Shown here: piece by piece, positions 35,501 through 44,310 of the stretch
Numbering within the stretch: the stretch's first letter is position 1
Layout of the letters: each line of letters begins with the position of its first letter
Assembly: GCF_901000735.1 (NCBI RefSeq)
Contig: NC_081541.1
Location: 25,937,420 to 26,001,419, forward strand
DNA from: Corylus avellana
Lineage: Eukaryota; Streptophyta; Magnoliopsida; Fagales; Betulaceae
Direction: 5' to 3'
DNA length: 64,000 bases
The notes under the pieces: model-generated
What the model was told of the DNA's origin: nothing
The model's input: only the letters and a program-made list of their open reading frames with translations
The model's database searches: none
Position numbers and translations under genes: made by a program

Positions 35501-36598
35501 ACTTTCCACAAAAGAGGACCGAAAGGCTTTTCGAAAAAGGTCAATATTCTATTGTACTTGTACAAAGATCAAGAAAAAAAGAGAAGGAAACTGGTCAAAA
35601 AGTAATGCATGCATCATGCATGGTATGGCTGTGCGTGGCACCCATTTTCTAATTTTTCATTGACGAAAATGGAGAGAAAAATTAAATTTTAAATTGTGAA
35701 ATATTTGTCCAATTTCTACAAGGCAATTCTCATTGGAACACAAGATCTTCTTGGGAGATACAAACTTAACGAACATATATAATTTAAGGTATATTTAATT
35801 AACTCAATAGAATTTCATACAAATTTAATTTGAATTAAATGAATGATTTTAAACCTACAACTCCTAAATACATGCATGCGTTGTCAACTTTCATCCAAAA
35901 GGCCAGGGTGAAGTTTTTCTATTTTTTTAATCACTTCCCATATAATATAATTATTAACGAATCCGTTCCAAGTATGAAACTATATGGGATGTTAGTGTAT
36001 TTTACACTTAATTTTATTATGAAAATTGAGTCTTTCTTGCTCTTGATCATATGGCAATCCTACGAAAGCAATAAATCATGTGCATGCACATTAATTAGTC
36101 CCACTGATCATTATCCAACTTTACACAAATACTTATGCCCTAATTATAATTATATCCATCCGTTTCTAGAATTCTCATTTCTACTAGGAATATCTATTTA
36201 ATTTCTGATAGTATTAATTCACATTATAATTGAAACAAAATCAAGATAATGAAAAATTAGATAATTAATCATATGTAATTTTATTTATTTTAGCTCTACA
36301 AATTAAAGAACATCTTAAAAGCCATAAGAATTAATCAGGAAAAAAAAAGAAAGTACGTAGTATTTATATATGTGTATCAAAATTGAAGCCAAAAACTCAC
36401 AATATCACCAGGAGAGATCCCCAAGTGGACCAAAGTAGAAGCAAGCTTGATGCATCTTTCATGTGTTTCTTTCCATGAAGTTTTCCAAGCACCATAAACC
36501 ATGGAAACCTTATCACCATAGATGGTGGCTGCTCGCTCTAAGAAGCTTATAGGTGTCAAAGGTATGTAGTTTGCAGAGCACAGGACAAGACCCTCCAT
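17424..36598 (-). CDS. AAE1-like: Acyl-activating enzyme (acyl-CoA synthetase), AAE1/BZO1 clade
   Basis: Three exons join in frame: 36401-36598, 19086-19718 and 17424-18254, giving 553 residues, the usual length of plant AAE1-type enzymes. Such enzymes activate short- or medium-chain or aromatic carboxylates with ATP and form the CoA thioester. Residues 1-66 come from exon 1 and open with the family-typical [17 protein letters not shown]. The ATP-binding loop [11 protein letters not shown] is at 196-206, YGMTEA at 334-339, TGD at 425-427, DRAKDII at 441-447, and the catalytic lysine in STGKIQK is about residue 536. The splice sites (ATT|GTGAGT, AAG|GTAACG, acceptors GAGCAG and TAACAG) are good and all junctions are phase 0. 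Departures from the family are MFRCNGWC instead of MFHCNGWC (238-245) and one extra residue with GGEVIS in place of GGENIS after DRAKDII. It ends AIAN, without a peroxisomal SRL/SKL tail, so a cytosolic location is inferred. The exact substrate is unknown. Confidence 0.88.
18258..19080 (+). repeat. Tandem TRIM-like array filling AAE intron 2
   Basis: About six diverged units of roughly 130 bp fill nearly all of intron 2 (18255-19085). Unit starts are near 18257, 18390, 18519, 18647, 18780, 18914 and 19048. Each starts like TGTTAGAATATAATAAATGA, continues through an AT-rich part to GGTATCAGAGC (the plant initiator-methionine tRNA primer-site word), then TTCTAAGTATGAACCCC, and ends CATGGGGAA just before the next TGTTAGAA. 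LTR-start, primer site and purine tract in that order suggest a head-to-tail multimer of a miniature LTR element (TRIM). A related single piece lies near 37885-37940. Confidence 0.7.
20280..20840. mobile_element. Non-autonomous MULE 1
   Basis: Inverted ends of about 130 bp start GGGTAATTACCTTTTCCC on both sides. The flanking duplication ATAACAATTT is present at 20270-20279 and 20841-20850; Mutator-type elements make 9-10-bp duplications. The interior holds an (AT)n microsatellite at about 20477-20522 and no transposase. Confidence 0.88.
20860..21902. mobile_element. Non-autonomous MULE 2, possible Pack-MULE
   Basis: The inverted ends are about 190 bp, from GGAAAAATTACATTTTACTC on the left and its near inverse ending TAATTTTCCC on the right, including CAAAGTTTGGGG and AGTCAAAGCCGTTTTGACT. 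A perfect 9-bp duplication, TAATTTATA, occurs at 20851-20859 and 21903-21911. Between the ends about 650 bp (21060-21710) of more GC-balanced DNA has short open frames on both strands (for example 21280-21486 plus and 21271-21495 minus). It may be captured genic DNA, but I do not recognise it. No transposase. Confidence 0.9.
22100..26859 (+). mobile_element. Decayed Ty1/copia element (Copia-1)
   Basis: The 5' LTR ends ATAATTGACA at 22304, followed by a primer site TGGTATTAAAGC at 22305-22316. Its left edge is near 22100-22140. The pol order protease, integrase, reverse transcriptase, RNase H is that of Ty1/copia. At the 3' end the RNase H frame runs almost directly into TTTAGTACAATTGACA (26844-26859), matching the last bases of the 5' LTR, so nearly all the 3' LTR is deleted. 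Repetitive GGTTTGGGTGCTGTTTGG words fill the leader at 22750-22960. Confidence 0.85.
22980..26848 (+). pseudogene. gag-pol pseudogene of Copia-1
   Basis: Broken into many frames by stops and frameshifts. Recognisable in order: gag ([15 protein letters not shown] near 23105; [18 protein letters not shown] near 23205), zinc knuckle [14 protein letters not shown] (23710-23751) with a second CNYCKK followed by a stop, protease DFAASNHMT near 24012, pre-integrase WHKRLGHP near 24382, and integrase [13 protein letters not shown] near 24637 with SDSGGEYMS. Reverse transcriptase follows with [13 protein letters not shown] near 25865 and the catalytic YVDDIVIIG near 26120, and RNase H with [15 protein letters not shown] near 26607. 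No continuous product can be made. Confidence 0.9.
27046..29010 (-). pseudogene. Minus-strand Ty1/copia fragment (Copia-2)
   Basis: Reading right to left: CKWAF and VKRK motifs near 28915, [16 protein letters not shown] near 28750, a YVDD-type motif degraded to YVNDI near 28505, [16 protein letters not shown] near 27815, [10 protein letters not shown] near 27650, DIFTKPL near 27290, and a purine tract TTGAGGGGGC near 27206-27215 (minus strand). So reverse transcriptase and RNase H remain, while gag, protease and integrase are absent. Many stops. What follows leftwards to 27046 may be a piece of its 3' LTR. Confidence 0.8.
30117..30637 (+). repeat. 5' LTR of Copia-3
   Basis: 521 bp, TG...CA bounded. 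It shares blocks with the 3' LTR such as GAGAGTGCTGCACCTCTTGG, GAGGAAACCATTTA-like and GTGTGTGATTGTCT-like wording. It is shorter than the 3' LTR because it lacks a segment of about 80 bp present near 33646-33730. Confidence 0.9.
30680..33330 (+). pseudogene. gag-pol pseudogene of Copia-3
   Basis: In order: gag [20 protein letters not shown] near 30724 and [12 protein letters not shown] near 30831, zinc knuckle [14 protein letters not shown] near 31390, protease [10 protein letters not shown] near 31585, integrase [18 protein letters not shown] near 32227, and the start of reverse transcriptase [10 protein letters not shown] near 33178. After about 33240 the sequence jumps to the purine tract, so the catalytic half of reverse transcriptase and RNase H are deleted. 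Many stops and frameshifts. Gag wording fits the Tork/Tnt1-like lineage. Confidence 0.88.
33402..33999 (+). repeat. 3' LTR of Copia-3
   Basis: 598 bp, TGTTGACGTGGG to CACAACA. It differs from the 5' LTR by substitutions, T-tract growth near 33870-33895 and an extra segment of about 80 bp, so the insertion is old. Confidence 0.9.
34151..34746. other. Gypsy 3' flank or LTR remnant, no gene
   Basis: It follows the gypsy tail and runs to an (AAAAAG)n stretch at about 34708-34737. An open frame at 34147-34437 starts inside the gypsy relic and shows no known domain. Confidence 0.35.
34747..35147. repeat. 133-bp tandem repeat, three near-identical units
   Basis: Units anchor on GATTGGGATAAGCTAAG at 34751, 34884 and 35017, exactly 133 bp apart. 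The sequence of the three copies is essentially identical as far as I can read it, ending CATTTTGTAAGTA each time. It lies in AAE intron 1. No open frame or known family. Confidence 0.95.
35148..36400. other. 5' part of AAE intron 1, nothing recognised
   Basis: AT-rich intronic DNA between the tandem repeat and exon 1. A frame at 35839-36201 is open by chance composition and matches nothing I know. No transposon ends are seen, so this may be the original intron sequence. Confidence 0.45.
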
Positions 36599-36664
36599 TC
36601 TTCTTGATTTACGTATAATAACCAGCTTCTTCTACAAGATTCCCAATAAGTGATCGATAATCCC

Positions 36665-36759
<95 letters not shown>

Positions 36760-36790
36760 AAGAGAGAGGGAGAGAGAGAGAGAGAGAATG
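36599..36790 (-). promoter_or_regulatory. AAE upstream region with TA and CT tracts
   Basis: On the minus strand a CT tract of about 105 bp (36682-36786, with a few interruptions) is followed by (TA)n at about 36662-36681, about 60 bp ahead of the ATG at 36598. The TA run could serve as a TATA region, and CT-rich tracts are common around plant transcription starts. The start context is AAGAAGAATGGAG. Transcription start not determined. Confidence 0.5.
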
Positions 36791-37884
36791 AATGAGGATT
36801 GGAATGAATTCTGAGTCAGGCCACAAAGAAAATATAAAAATAAAAAGAAACATATTTGTTTTCTATATGAGATTGAGATGAGGACGGAAGTGCTTTATGG
36901 GTTTCATCAGCAATGTCCCTAATTTTTTAATATTTTTTTTTTCTGGAGATTGAAGACAAGTAATATTTTAACATTAACTTTCTAACTTTTTATTTTTATT
37001 TTTTTGTCTCTGGCCTTGAAGACAACTACCTTCCAAATTTGAGCAAATGAAAGTGCAACTTTTGAAGATGCTTGTATACCCAATCCTTTAGGAGTAATTT
37101 TGAGTCGTCCTGCTCCTTTTTGACGTAATAAATATATAATTCGCCATATTAAGGGTGGATCCTTAATTAGAAAATTATTTTATGAATTTGAACTATTTTT
37201 GTTGCATCAATATTCGGACATACATCTACGTCGTTATTTAGCAACCAAAGAAAAAAAAAAAAAGAGAGAGAAAGTGCAAGTCCGTTGGTGGGGAAATAAA
37301 CTAGAGAACTACAATGAATATCCTCGTCATTCGTCAATACTTGACCTGTTTGCTTTGTTATTGAACGATCATGTTGAGAAACTTTGAAGCAGACAGACAT
37401 GAAGGGAAGACAATATCTATCTATCTATCTATCCTATGACTTTGTTATATATTTGGTACGAAATTATCACCCCTGCCTGTTCTTGGCAATTAAGATTAGA
37501 TTTGCCTTGTCAGTGACAGGCTTTGCCGAATCATGCATCCTTGTTTGGAAATGATGACGCAGAAGCTAAGTCTCAGCAAATAACGCATGCCTTGAAGTCT
37601 CAGCCAGTAAATTAAAGCATGACTTGAATGAAATGCATGCATATGCTTTGAAGACCGATGAACCAGTAAGGCATGCTTTGAAGACCAATGTAACGCATGC
37701 TTTAGATTCAAGACTAATACACACCTATCAATTTCTTGTTTTGTCTTGGTATTAGAGTAGAAGTTCTGTTTGAACTTTGTATTCGTTAATTTACTCCTCA
37801 TTTCAATTAAATATTCCATGTATTAAGCATCATCTTTTAAAAGAAGAGTTTAAGTTCATATGTGAGAGAGAGTGGTAAAGTATT
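36791..37884. other. Region upstream of AAE, no gene recognised
   Basis: Contains a (TATC)n run near 37417-37432 and, at about 37585-37715, several imperfect copies of a phrase like GCATGCTTTGAAGACC. A word TTGGTATTAGAGTAG near 37746 resembles a primer site but has no paired LTR. Confidence 0.4.
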
Positions 37885-37940
37885 AATTAAATGATTAAAT
37901 TCATCTCTTCCTATTAGTTTAAACTTTTGAGATGAGTACT
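37885..37940 (+). repeat. Piece related to the TRIM units of AAE intron 2
   Basis: TTAAATGATTAAATTCATCT and CTATTAGTTTAA match the opening part of the units at 18258-19080. Only the first third of a unit is present. Confidence 0.5.
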
Positions 37941-40503
37941 CAAAGACTCATGGCTATTCTTCAGCATGTCAAGTTCTGGTTCCTCTACTTCCTCAACTTC
38001 ATCTTCTTCCGTTGTTCCTATAGCTCCTATTGCATTTGTTCCCGGTATGCAACCTCTCAAATTTATCAAGCTTCAGAAAGATAACTAGAACACTGAAGGC
38101 TGAAAAAGTTGTAGCTTGTACACAAAGACTTGTGGGTGCCCTCCCCAGTTGCATCCCTTGGAGGTTTGCGGTATTACATTACTTTTATTAATGACTCAAG
38201 CCAAAAGGTATGGGTTTATTTTTTGAAAAGTAAATTCGAAGTGTTTGATACTTTTAAAAAATGGAAGGTCATGGTTGAGACTGAAACGGCTGAAGTGTTT
38301 TGAGGTCAAATAATGGAGGTGAATATGCAGATGGAGGGTTTAAAGAATTTTGTAGTGCAAATGGGATTAGGATGGGGAAGACTATTCCTGTGACAATGCA
38401 GAATAAAGGTGTGGGTGAGTGCATGAATAGGATCCTCAATGAGTGGGTCAAAAGTATGAGATTGCATGTTGGGTTGCCAAAAACTTTTTGGGCTAATGCA
38501 ATGAGCACTGCAGCTTACTTGATACACTGAGGGCCATCAGTTCCCTTGAAGTGCAGAATGCCTGAAGAGGCGTGGAGCGAAAAAGAGGTAAACCTTTCTT
38601 ATTTAAAAGTTTTTGGTTGCGTATCCTAAGTCCACATTGATTCTGATACTCGTAGCAAGCTAGATGCTACGTCTAGAAAATGTTTCTTCATTAGCTACGG
38701 AGATGAGGCCTTTGGTTATCGGTTTTTGGATGATAAAAAATGAAAAGTCATTAGAAGTAGAAATGTAATTTTTAATGAACATGCTATGTACGAGGATAGG
38801 ACAAGTGTAGAACCTGATGTTATAGAGCCAGAACCTAAGAAGTCTAAGTTTATCAACTTATATGAGCTTTCTAAATGTACAATGTATAATAGAGATCATG
38901 AGGATGAAGTGAACATAGATTCACATGTTTGAACAGAGAACACCTACAACTGCTATCCAAAGGTCTTCTTGAAACATTAGACCTTCACAACGTTTTTCAC
39001 TATCTCTATTCTATATTTTGTTCACTAGTGGTGTTGAGCCAGAGACTTATGGTGAAACCTTGCAAGTTGAAAATTCAACCAAGTGGGAGTTAGCCATGAA
39101 GGATGAGATGGAGTCATTGATGACAAAGTAGATACGGGAATTGGCTAAATTTCCAACAAAAAAGAAGGTTTTACATAATAAATGAGTGTACAAGATAGAG
39201 GGTGAGCATGATTGTAGCAAGTGCTACAAGGCCAGATTAGTTGCGAAGGGTTTCCAACATAAGGAAGTTGTTGATTACATAGATATATTCTGTGAAAATG
39301 ACAACAATTAGAATGAGATTAGGAATTGTGGCGGCACAAAACCTATATCTTAAGCAGTTAGATGTGAAGATGACATTCCTTTATGGTGATATGGAAGAAG
39401 ATATTTACATCCATCAATGATAGGGATTCCATAGTGCAGGAAAAGGAGAGTCTAGTGTGCAAGCTGAGAATGAGCTTATGTGGTATGAAACAAGCTCCAA
39501 GACAATGGTACTAGAAGTTTGATAGCTTCATGTGTAGTATTGGGTTCACGAGTTGCAATGCAGATCATTGTTGTTATGTTAAGAGTTTTAAGAATTTGTA
39601 TATCATTTTATTGTTATATGTGGATGATATGCTTGTTGTAGGGTCCAATATCGAGGAGATTAACAATTTGAAGAAATAGTTGTTGGCACAGTTTGAAATG
39701 AAGAATTTAGGAGCTGTAAAACAAATCCTGGGTATCAGAATCTCCAAAGATAGGGTTAATGGTTGAAGCTTTCATAGACAGATTATGTGAAGAAGGTTCT
39801 TAGCAGGTTTAACATGGATGGATCGAAGTCAATGAGCACACCCTTAGGTGTTTGGTGGTCATTTTAGACTAACCATGGATAAGTCACCAAAGACATATCA
39901 GGAGAAGGCCTATATGAGAAAGGTACCTTACACCTCAACTATCTGTAGTCTGATGTATGTTACGGTTTGTACAAGACCGAATATTACACATATAGTGGGA
40001 GTTGTGAGTAGGTACATGAGTAATCGAAGAAAGCAACATTGGGAAGCAGTCAAGTGGATTATATGGTATTTGAAAGGCACATCAGATACACTCCTTTGTT
40101 TCACATGAGTAGGTTTCAAGCTGCAGGGTTATGTGGATGCTAATTTAGCAAGTGATGTTGATAGTATAAATAGTACTACTGAGTTTGTGTATAATATGGG
40201 TGGTACAACTGTGTGTTGGGCCTTAAAGTTGTAAAAAATTGTTGCTCTTTCCACTATATAAGTTGAATGTGTTGCTGTGACTGAAGCTAAAAAGGAGATT
40301 GTTAGGCAATAGGGTTTTTTGGATGAGTTTGGTAAGAAGAAGGAGAAGGACATTCTACACAGTGATAGTAGAATTCAATTTTTCATGCTAATAACTCATT
40401 GTATCATTCAATAACGAAGCATATTCAGTTGATGTATCACTTCATTCTCGAGAAAATTTGTGGAACTGAAAATCTAGCATGCATATGTGTTGACAAAACG
40501 TGT

Positions 40504-41458
40504 TGTTGGGTTATGTTTTGGCTCATTCGGTTTGCGTGTAAAGTTGGTGAAAATGAAGCATCTTAACATGTCCAGAAAACAAATTCTAGAAGGCAGGTCC
40601 GGACCCTCAGAAGCCAGGTCCGGACCCTATTTCCAGAGAATATCTATTGAAGGGCATGTCCGGACCGCCAGAAGCCAGGTCCGGACCCAAAAACCAGCAA
40701 GTCTATTTTGAAGGGCAAGTCCAGACCGCCATAAGCTAGGTTCGGACCTGATTTCCAGAAACTGCATTTTGATGAAGAGGTCCAGACCCTCAGAAGCCAG
40801 GTCCGGACCCAATTTCCAGAAAGTCTCGATCTTTATGAGATGTCCGGACACAAGTGTTGGAGGTCCGGACATCGCTAGGTTACGCATATGTAACCCTAGC
40901 CATGTCCGGACCCCAGATTAGCCCTGTCCGGACATGGCTGCTTTATTTTGTTTTATTTTCTATTTAAACACGATTTTGCTACATTTATATGTACGTATTT
41001 TTGGAGAGCAAAATCAGAGAGCTTAGAGAGAGATATTGTTCTAGCTTATTTGAGAAGGGATTAAATACGTGAAGCCAATCGGAGTTCCGATGAAAGGAAA
41101 TCTTATAGAAGAATTGTGCCAGATGTTCTGGAAAGGGCTACTGCGGTAGAAGTCAAGTGGGTCGCTTGTCGTGTACAAGGAAGAGTAGATTGCAAAGGTT
41201 TTGTAATTCTTCTTGTATTCCTTATTCTTCTTATAGTGGATTGATTTCCTGGGTTTGGCTGCCCCGGAGAGGTTTTACATTTAGAGAGTTCTCTAAATGG
41301 TTTCCTCTTCGTAACCAAATATCTGTGTTCTTGATTTTCATTACATATCTGTATTTGGTTGATTATTGATTGTTAGGTCAGATCTTATTCCGCTTAATAT
41401 TTGTGAATCACCTAGACATTTAAATAGGTGTCGTTTGGAGTCGTATTTAGAATTTTCA
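40504..41458 (+). repeat. 5' LTR of Copia-5
   Basis: 955 bp, TGTTGGGTTATG to TTTTCA. It differs from the 3' LTR at only about a dozen positions, nearly all C/T or G/A transitions, so the insertion is recent. The R/U5-like part (about 41070-41330) is shared with the LTR of the element at 60041. Confidence 0.93.
40597..40933. promoter_or_regulatory. Array of 12 GTCCGGAC palindromes, 5' LTR
   Basis: Twelve sites of the perfect 8-bp palindrome GTCCGGAC lie in 337 bp of the LTR's upstream (U3-like) part. Nine are exact. Three are decayed to GTCCAGAC or GTTCGGAC, each a transition at a C or G of CCGG. Many sites are embedded in AGAAGCCAG or TTTCCAGA words. Role inferred: protein-binding or methylation-sensitive control region. 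Confidence 0.85.
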
Positions 41459-41527
41459 ATTGGTATCAGAGCGGGTTCACTCTGTCAAAGGATTAAATTC
41501 CTGAGTGTGATCCTATATACTTTCTAG

Positions 41528-42643
41528 ATGTCCCAAACTCTTGATTGTTTTGAAATTATTATGTCTTCTGATAAACAGTATTATTCTGATTATGATTCTG
41601 ATAATGAAATTGATCTTTAGGAGACTTATAATTTGTTGTTTGTTAAATTCTCTGAGTTACAAGTTATTAATTCCAAGAATCTAAAGAAACTCAGAGAGGC
41701 TGAACATGATAAATATGAGCTAATTGGTGAATTGAGTGATTCTCTTGATTTGTGTAAAACATTGAAATCTGAAAATCATGATCTTGCTAATAAAGTTGAG
41801 TCATTAGAGAATGAATTAAAGGAGTCCAAAACTCTATTGGAAAAATTCTCTAATGATAATCTTGACAAAATTTTGCATACCCAAAAATCTACTTGTGATA
41901 AACCTGGGATTGATTTTGACAAGATTATTGCTCATTCTTCTAACCTTGCTTCTTCTTCCAAGAAAGTTTTTGTTGAAACAGAAAACTTGGAAGAGCCATT
42001 GGATAAAGATAAGCTAGTTGCTGTTCACTCTTCAAGAAGAAGAGGAAAAGAAGTCTTAAAGAAAAAGAAGAAAACAACTACTGCGACCTCAAGAGGTAAG
42101 AAGGGTAAGAAAGGTAAGTACTCTCGTGTTGAGCACTTTTTACCTAGAAGCAACTCCAACTTTGTTTACCTTGCAAGGAACCAACATTCTCAAAGGTTCA
42201 TTCCTACATGCCACCATTGTGGGATTATTGGTCATATTAGACCAAATTGTTCTAAGTTGAAATCCCAAAGACCTTGGAATAAAAAGGTTGCTCCTAAGAA
42301 AGAAAAAGGTGGTGTAGAGTCATGTTTGTCTAGATCTAAGTATATGTATATCCCTCCTCATATGAGACAAGCTTCTCCGAAATTTGTCCATACCTGCCAT
42401 CATTGTGGCAAAGTTGGTCATATTCGACCTAACTGTTTTAAGTTGAGACCTCGTGAGCATAAGAGTGAGAATTCATATTCTAGGAAAGGTTTTGAGGGGC
42501 TATGCATAATGATGAAAGGAGTGTTATCTAGGTTAGATGAGTTTGACAAGAGTCACAAATCTGTACCTAGGGTTAAGAAGGTTTGGGTTAGGAAGGTCGA
42601 TACCATTCACCCATTGAGGGGGAGTGGTAGTGATCTCACCTAA
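41528..42643 (+). pseudogene. Truncated gag of Copia-5
   Basis: From ATG 41528 the frame reads MSQTLDCFE..., meets a TAG at 41618-41620, and is then open to 42643. The N-terminal gag (UBN2-type) domain present in the sister element at 61217 is missing. What remains is a coiled-coil-like segment (about 41650-41870), a Lys-rich stretch near 42050-42120, and two CCHC zinc knuckles, CHHCGIIGHIRPNC (about 42209-42250) and CHHCGKVGHIRPNC (about 42395-42436). It ends KVWVRKVDTIHPLRGSG. The knuckle region appears duplicated in this copy. Confidence 0.85.
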
Positions 42644-44310
42644 ATTTAGGTGAGTAAATAACATATCTAGGAATTATTGTTTTGCTTATTTTTTAAAATC
42701 CTAGAGCATGTTGTTTTTCTTTGCTTTGCATTTTTTTTCGCTTTCTAGTTTATGCATTGCAATTTTTTTTGTTACACTTTTTGTGTGAAGAGTGTATACA
42801 TGTTTGTGTGGAGATTCTTGTTATAAGGCATATTCATAAAGGACTTTTTAAGAAATTCATTTGTTATGATCTTTGAAAGGCTTATAGATAAGATGTTGTG
42901 TGCGGACCACCAAGATTTTTGTCTACTTGCTAATCAAGTGTTCATGAATGTATAATGTCTTGTGAAGACCTAGAAGTAGTTATTAAACCTAATCATTATT
43001 TTGTAGTAGGACCTATAAGATGTGATGAAAGTTTAATGCTAAAGGACATTCATGTATTGCCTGTTGTAATCTCAACTCAAGCATGTTGTTTTTTTTTTTT
43101 TCTTTATGCATTGTATTTTGTTTGTTTTGCATTTGTTTTCGTTCATGTGCATTTCTTTTGTGAAAAATTTCAAAAAAAACAAAAATATGTTACTTTGATT
43201 GTTTTTCTTTTCTTTCTTTTGTCTTATGCACCCAGATAGTCCATTAATTTCTCATGTTGCTTTTTATGGATTTAATTCCTTGCGTCTTGGAATGTTCTTA
43301 ATATGCATGAGATGAAAATTTGTGTCAATGGACTTGTGTTTGTGGTTACCTAAAGCTTGAGCTTATGTGGTACATTTTGCCTATGCTTTATCTTTTGTGC
43401 ACATTTAAGCTTAAATTGAGGTTTTGTTTCACTTTATTTGTGAGGTCTGTTAGGTAACCATATGAGGTTTTTGACTAGTCATATTTTTCAAATTGACCAT
43501 ATGCCAGTTGAACCTAGAGCTTAAAAATTCCTGCTTTCTCTTTTGTGATAAGCACCAAAAGTTTAAGGACACTTTCTCAAAGAGAAAAATAAACAAGATA
43601 GTGAAACAAATAAAATCAAAAGATCATATTCCAAAAGGAATTTATTTCACTGTGTCAAACTTGTGCAAAATGTATTACAAAGAGAAATGTATAGGATGAG
43701 AGTGGCTAGGCCCTAGTATGATAAGGTTTGACTTTTGATTTGATATACTTGTCAAAACCTCATGGTGGTGAAACTTTCTCCTCATTTTGTAAGTTGAAAA
43801 TTTTTCTCTTTGGATAGCTTACACACACACCACACAAGCATGGGTTGAATGGAACATTTTTCTTTGCTTGGGTTAAGCAATATGAGTTTCTTGCCATCTC
43901 TAGTCTCATGTATATTTTGCATATTTGGAGCATGTTTGGGATATTCGTTGTGCAACACATGAGTCATTGATGTGTGTATCATGTGTGTTCATTTGACTTT
44001 TGAGGGGGAGAAACATGTTTTGTTTTTTTGTTTTTTTGTTTTTTTTTTTGCTTCTTGTTGCTTATTGAATCATATGTTGAGGGGGAGTTTTTAATGATGT
44101 GTGTTCATGATCTTGCATTCTACGTCATTTTTTTTATCATGAGTTTTATTTCTATACTCCTGTTCCACATATGCCTTGATGTATTTTGTGAAGTGTTTCA
44201 GGAAATATGAAGACCTTTTGTCCTTCTGAGACAAAAAAGGGGGAGTTGATTTGATGTGTCATTTTCATGTAAAAATTGTTTTTGTCCCCGAATGGCCAAA
44301 AGGGGGAGTT
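42644..44310 (+). other. Non-coding 3' half of Copia-5 with repeated purine tracts
   Basis: 1.67 kb without pol. GGGGGAG tracts occur at 44002-44010, 44078-44087, 44233-44245 and 44298-44308, plus one inside the gag end at 42616-42624. Repeated purine tracts before the 3' LTR are a known Sirevirus trait. About 43195-43960 is clearly similar to 63310-64000 in the second element. Confidence 0.75.

Larger units (their letters stand above)
19719..36400 (-). other. Giant first intron of the AAE gene (16.7 kb)
   Basis: Donor ATT|GTGAGT at 36401/36400 and acceptor GAGCAG|GTT at 19719/19718 bracket 16,682 bp. Nearly all identifiable content is transposon-derived: two MULEs, a plus-strand copia, a minus-strand copia fragment, a gypsy relic with a nested copia, and a three-unit 133-bp tandem repeat. 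The coding frame is kept across the intron and exon 1 completes the conserved N-terminus, so it is read as an intron and not as a gene break. Confidence 0.8.

Noticed and set aside
36377..36598. Separate small gene
   Set aside because: It is AAE exon 1: correct N-terminal motif, ATG, and a GTGAGT donor in phase with exon 2.
37740..37765. Primer-binding site of Copia-4
   Set aside because: TTGGTATTAGAGTAG is similar, but no LTR resembling 45413-45760 precedes it.
40627..40887. 86-codon frame in the LTR (also 44434-44694)
   Set aside because: Arises from the periodic GTCCGGAC-containing repeats; no start context or homology.
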